Shown: piece after piece, positions 50,019 through 52,700 of the stretch
Layout: each line of letters begins with the position of its first letter
Position numbering within the stretch: the stretch's first letter is position 1
Assembly: GCA_900470155.1 (NCBI GenBank)
Contig: UBZT01000029.1
Span: 1 to 52,700, forward strand
Length of the DNA stretch: 52,700 nucleotides
Source: Hyphomicrobiales bacterium
GTDB taxonomy: Bacteria; Pseudomonadota; Alphaproteobacteria; Rhizobiales; Rhizobiaceae
Reading direction: 5' to 3'
Translations under genes and position numbers: made by a program
Notes under the pieces: model-generated
Databases searched by the model: none
The model's input: the letters and a program-made list of their open reading frames with translations, nothing else
What the model was told of the DNA's origin: nothing

Positions 50019-50771
50019 TCACTTGCGAGGAGCGGTGGCAAACCACTGTTCGAAACCGATCTTGCCGAGCTGCGGATTGTTGTCGGAAACGAGCGTGCGG
50101 TCTTCCAGGCGGGCGCCGAAGTATTTGGCTTGCGGATCGGCAACGACCTGTCGGGTGTCTCCCGTCGCTTCCATATAGCGCGCGACCAGTTCGTTCAGCG
50201 GGAAGCGCTCCGGTCCGGCGATCTCGATCAAACCGTTGACCGGGGGTTCAAGCGCCACGTCAGCCATCGCATCCGCGACATCGTCGGAGGCGATGGGTTG
50301 CACGAAGGCCGGCGACAGATGCACCTTGCCTTCAACCAGGGCGGACTGCGCGATGCCGCCGAGAAACTCCATGAACTGGGTTGAGTGAACGATCGTGTAG
50401 GGAATGCCGGCCTCGCGGATCAGCTTCTCCTGCGCCAGCTTGGCGCGGAAGTATCCGCTTTCCTGGAGCTTGTCCGTTCCGACGACGGAGAGCGCGATGT
50501 GGTGCTTCACGCCAGCCGCCTTTTCCGCGTCGAGCAGATTTCGGCCGGAAGTCTCGAAGAACTCCATCACGGCCTTGTCTTCGAAGGACGGGGAGTTGGC
50601 GAGATCGAGAACCACATCCGTTCCCGTCAGCGCCTCGGCCAGCCCTTCGCCGGTGATCGTGTTTACACCGGTATTGGGAGACGCGGCGATCACCTCAAGG
50701 CCTTTTGCCCGAAGGCGTTCGGTGGTCTTCGAACCGATCAGGCCGGTTCCGCCGATGATGACGATTTTCAT
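50019..50771 (-). CDS. NmrA/SDR-like NAD(P)-binding protein
   Basis: The 250-residue atypical SDR starts MKIVIIGGTGLIGSKTTERL, with GGTGLIG as the nucleotide loop, then DLANSPSFEDKAVMEFFETS and YTIVHSTQFMEFLGGIAQSA. GGAGG precedes ATG at 50771. Members reduce quinones or act as redox sensors. It lies 67 bases after the AhpD-like gene and 33 before the cupin gene, forming a likely operon. An analogous NmrA-like/exported pair occurs at 21.4-22.9 kb. Confidence 0.9.
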   Translation of the reverse strand: MKIVIIGGTGLIGSKTTERLRAKGLEVIAASPNTGVNTITGEGLAEALTGTDVVLDLANSPSFEDKAVMEFFETSGRNLLDAEKAAGVKHHIALSVVGTDKLQESGYFRAKLAQEKLIREAGIPYTIVHSTQFMEFLGGIAQSALVEGKVHLSPAFVQPIASDDVADAMADVALEPPVNGLIEIAGPERFPLNELVARYMEATGDTRQVVADPQAKYFGARLEDRTLVSDNNPQLGKIGFEQWFATAPRK

Positions 50772-50838
50772 GGTCGTTCCTCCGTCAGCTGTGCTGACAT
50801 CGTGTGGTTGTCGGTGAAATGCGGTTGTCTTTTGGACC

Positions 50839-51318
50839 TCAGCTGAGGCCGGCCTTGTCGAGACCGTAGAGCTTATCGGCCGAGCCGGGCACGGCCTTGA
50901 AGGCGATGCTGGCACGGTTCCAGGCATTGATGGTCATGATCGAGAAGGTCAGATCAGAAATTTCCTTCTCCGAGAGCTGGCCGCGAACGCGCTCGTAAAG
51001 CTCGTCCGGAATGCCGCCTTCGGGCAGCTCGGTAACGGCTTCGGTCCAGGCAAGGGCGGCCCGTTCACGGGGAACGAACAGGTTGGATTCTCGCCAGATC
51101 GAAACGTGATAGAGGCGAAGTTCACTCTCGCCGTGGATCTTGGCTTCCTTCACATGCATGTCGAGGCAGAAGGCGCAGCCATTGATCTGCGAGGCGCGGA
51201 TATTGACGAGATCGCGGATCGACTGCTCAATGACGCTGTCTTTCAGCGACATGCTTAGCTCGGATATCTTCTTAAAAAATTCGGGGGACTGGACGGCGTA
51301 GTTGAGGCGCTGTGTCAT
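50839..51318 (-). CDS. AhpD/carboxymuconolactone-decarboxylase-like protein with CxxC
   Basis: The 159-residue protein has the alkylhydroperoxidase pattern: LVNIRASQINGCAFCLDMHV with C48, C51 and H55 as the redox centre, then ERAALAWTEAVTEL and INAWNRASIAFKAVPGS. It may reduce peroxides or take part in thiol chemistry. It is the first gene of a run with the NmrA-like and cupin genes and is divergent from a LysR gene. Two Rrf2-type operators lie just upstream. Confidence 0.92.
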   Translation of the reverse strand: MTQRLNYAVQSPEFFKKISELSMSLKDSVIEQSIRDLVNIRASQINGCAFCLDMHVKEAKIHGESELRLYHVSIWRESNLFVPRERAALAWTEAVTELPEGGIPDELYERVRGQLSEKEISDLTFSIMTINAWNRASIAFKAVPGSADKLYGLDKAGLS

Positions 51319-51331
51319 GGCTTTCTCCGTT

Positions 51332-51378
51332 ATTAAGGACTCTAAATATCCTCATGGATATGTAGTATCCTTAATTGC
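51332..51378. promoter_or_regulatory. Paired Rrf2-type operators between AhpD-like and LysR genes
   Basis: On the plus strand GGATAT-GTA-GTATCC then TTAATTGC (51356-51378) agrees with the site at the Rrf2 gene at 19 of 23 positions. On the minus strand 51351-51332 reads GGATATTTAGAGTCCTTAAT, a weaker copy in the opposite direction. So each divergent promoter could have its own site. Confidence 0.62.
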
Positions 51379-51454
51379 TGGACAGGCAACCAAAACCAGC
51401 CTAAGCTTCCGGCATAACGCTTATTCCAAATGTTATGAGCAGAGGCAGAGCAGG

Positions 51455-52366
51455 ATGGACGTCGTTTCAGCACTGAGGACATTCTTGCGCGTGGCAGAAA
51501 CAGGGTCATTCTCTGCGGCGGCGCTGGATCGCGGTCTGACCCAGCCGGCGGTGTCGCGGCAGGTCTCATCGCTTGAGGAACACTACAGCACACGGCTGTT
51601 CCACCGCTCCACCAACGCCCTCTCCCTGACCGTCGAGGGCGAGCAGATGATTTCGATGGCGCAGAAGGTTATCGATGCGGTGGAAGCGCTGGGCGAAACC
51701 GCGTCGGCTGATGGCATGGCTTCCGGCAAAGTCAGGATTAGCCTGCCGGCAGCGCTCGGTCTCTACATCAGCGATCGGCTTCCCGCCTTCTTGACGGGCT
51801 GTCCCGGTCTGCAGGTGGATATCGTCTTTTGCGGACGGTCTTCGGACCTGGTCGGCGAGGGGATCGATCTCGAAGTCCGCCTCGGCGAGGTGTCCGACAG
51901 CAGTCTGATCTGTCGCCGGATCGGCTGGACGACAGCCTTCCTTGTTGCAGCGCCAAGCTATATCCAGAGGCGGGGTATCCCTGGCCATCTGCTTGAGATC
52001 CCCGACCATGATTGCATCTGCTACAATCGTGGCGGTGAGGGGCGGACCTGGAGTTTTTTGAATGGCGCCGACATTGAAAGGGTCAAGGTCGCCCCGAGGA
52101 TGATCTTCAACAATACCGCGGCGGTGCATCGCGCCGCGCTCGCCGGCGGCGGACTGGCGGTGCTGTCTCACATTCTTGGTGGCGATGACATCGCTGCGGG
52201 GCGCTTGGTCAAAGTGATGCCGGCCTTTCCGCCCGTGCGGTTGCCGATAACGGTCGTCTACGCCTCGCGCCGAAATCTTCCGCTGCGTGTCCGCGCTGTT
52301 CTGGATTTCCTGGTGGATGCCGTTGGTGAGGATGTATTGATGGGGACGGCCGAGGCGGCTGCGTGA
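51455..52366 (+). CDS. LysR-family transcriptional regulator
   Basis: The 303-residue regulator has the winged helix ALRTFLRVAETGSFSAAALD then LTQPAVSRQVSSLEEHYS and a substrate-binding domain (GEGIDLEVRLGEVSDSSLI). ATG at 51455 has AGGCAGAGCAGG before it. It is divergent from the AhpD-like gene and probably regulates it. The frame upstream to 51302 crosses the operator region and is not the start. Confidence 0.9.
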   Translation: MDVVSALRTFLRVAETGSFSAAALDRGLTQPAVSRQVSSLEEHYSTRLFHRSTNALSLTVEGEQMISMAQKVIDAVEALGETASADGMASGKVRISLPAALGLYISDRLPAFLTGCPGLQVDIVFCGRSSDLVGEGIDLEVRLGEVSDSSLICRRIGWTTAFLVAAPSYIQRRGIPGHLLEIPDHDCICYNRGGEGRTWSFLNGADIERVKVAPRMIFNNTAAVHRAALAGGGLAVLSHILGGDDIAAGRLVKVMPAFPPVRLPITVVYASRRNLPLRVRAVLDFLVDAVGEDVLMGTAEAAA

Positions 52367-52537
52367 CCTCACGGCAGGCCGGTCAAGGCTGACTAACCGC
52401 GATGGGGGTCAGCTTGACGGCGGGCCGCGGCGATACATTTTCCCGAGACGGGGGACGAAATTCGCCGAAGCCGAGTCTCCACCGGCGCGATGGCCCTGGG
52501 CACCAAAGATGCGCCGGAGATGAGAGCGTGGAATTCT

Positions 52538-52591
52538 CCTTGAAAATCTCTTCCGAACGGAGGACCGCCGGTTCGGATCCGTTCAAGGCGG
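52538..52591. repeat. Dispersed repeat, copy G, with extended palindrome
   Basis: The repeat GGTTCGGATCCG then TTCAAGGCGG (52570-52591) is preceded by its own inverse: CCTTGAA (52538-52544) pairs with TTCAAGG (52582-52588), and CCGAAC (52553-52558) pairs with GTTCGG (52571-52576). This gives a two-tier hairpin. Confidence 0.55.
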
Positions 52592-52622
52592 TAGGCTCTG
52601 TGTGAAACACACTGGTCTGGAT

Positions 52623-52700
52623 ATGTCGGTTGACTATCTTTGCCAGGTTAACGAACTTGACGAGTTGACAGTGACTGGCAACATTGCTTTCGAAAGGTGG
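52623..52700 (+). CDS. Possible start of a gene running off the right edge
   Basis: ATG at 52623 opens a frame of 26 codons to the end (MSVDYLCQVNELDELTVTGN then IAFERW). The ribosome site is weak (TCTGGA). Residue use looks protein-like, but the family is not recognised. A short inverted repeat GTGTG-AAA-CACAC lies at 52599-52611 before it. Confidence 0.35.
   Translation, partial: MSVDYLCQVNELDELTVTGNIAFERW

Overview
The window looks like a piece of an alphaproteobacterial genome of the Rhizobiaceae (Rhizobium/Agrobacterium/Ensifer type). The grounds are a RirA-type iron-responsive box, GGAAC-N16/17-CGTT promoters of the rhizobial general stress sigma factor EcfG, a pRiA4b ORF-3 family gene, small stress proteins of rhizobial type and a CCTCC-loop small RNA of a kind known from Alphaproteobacteria. 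The mix of catabolic, regulatory, toxin-antitoxin and broken genes suggests an accessory replicon or a plastic chromosomal region. No rRNA, tRNA, CRISPR array or complete insertion sequence was seen.

Layout. 0-4.5 kb: an iron/siderophore ABC importer operon (binding protein, FecCD permease, ATPase), divergent from a two-domain protein of unknown function that is followed by the start of a second binding protein; a TGA-N9-TCA box sits between them. 4.6-8.3 kb: a very large tyrosine recombinase with a strong palindrome over its ribosome binding site, then a PIN-toxin/antitoxin pair. 8.5-21 kb: a cluster of mostly exported redox proteins (DUF6152, carboxymuconolactone-decarboxylase-like, cupin, hydrolase, b561-like, cytochrome P460, cyclophilin-like, SDR, MFS pump, and a molybdenum hydroxylase with its own cytochrome c). 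Four copies of one 30-bp site, each 77-117 bp upstream of a transcription unit, mark the likely regulon of the LysR gene at 11.4 kb. 21.4-24 kb: an NmrA-like protein and an exported metallo-beta-lactamase-fold protein without its metal histidines, divergent from another LysR gene.

24-30.2 kb: a homoprotocatechuate (4-hydroxyphenylacetate) catabolic operon, hpaE'-hpaD-gabD-FAH-hpaH-hpaI. The first gene, hpaE, has lost its 5' part, and the break is joined to a regulator gene (WYL family) that has also lost its 5' part. This looks like one deletion across a divergent promoter. 30.5-30.7 kb: a probable small RNA of four hairpins, each with a CTCC-rich loop, ending in a terminator. 30.8-34.4 kb: a VOC protein with a WYL regulator, then an AbiEi/AbiEii-like toxin-antitoxin pair with four TTGGTCA operator half-sites. 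35-45 kb: a stress and signalling region with small stress proteins (one with an in-frame stop), an oxidoreductase fused to DUF2934, EcfG-type promoters, a zinc alcohol dehydrogenase, an SDR, a CHASE4-GGDEF cyclase, a lone receiver and an HWE histidine kinase.

45-52.7 kb: VOC, AraC/SDR pair, Rrf2 regulator, MscS channel, exported cupin, NmrA-like protein, AhpD-like protein and a LysR regulator. The Rrf2 promoter and the AhpD/LysR intergenic region carry the same GGATAY-N3-GTATCC-TTAATTGC operator, so these genes probably answer to one sensor. A short repeat resembling a tRNA T-arm (consensus GGTTCGATTCC then TTTCAAGGCG) occurs seven times between genes.
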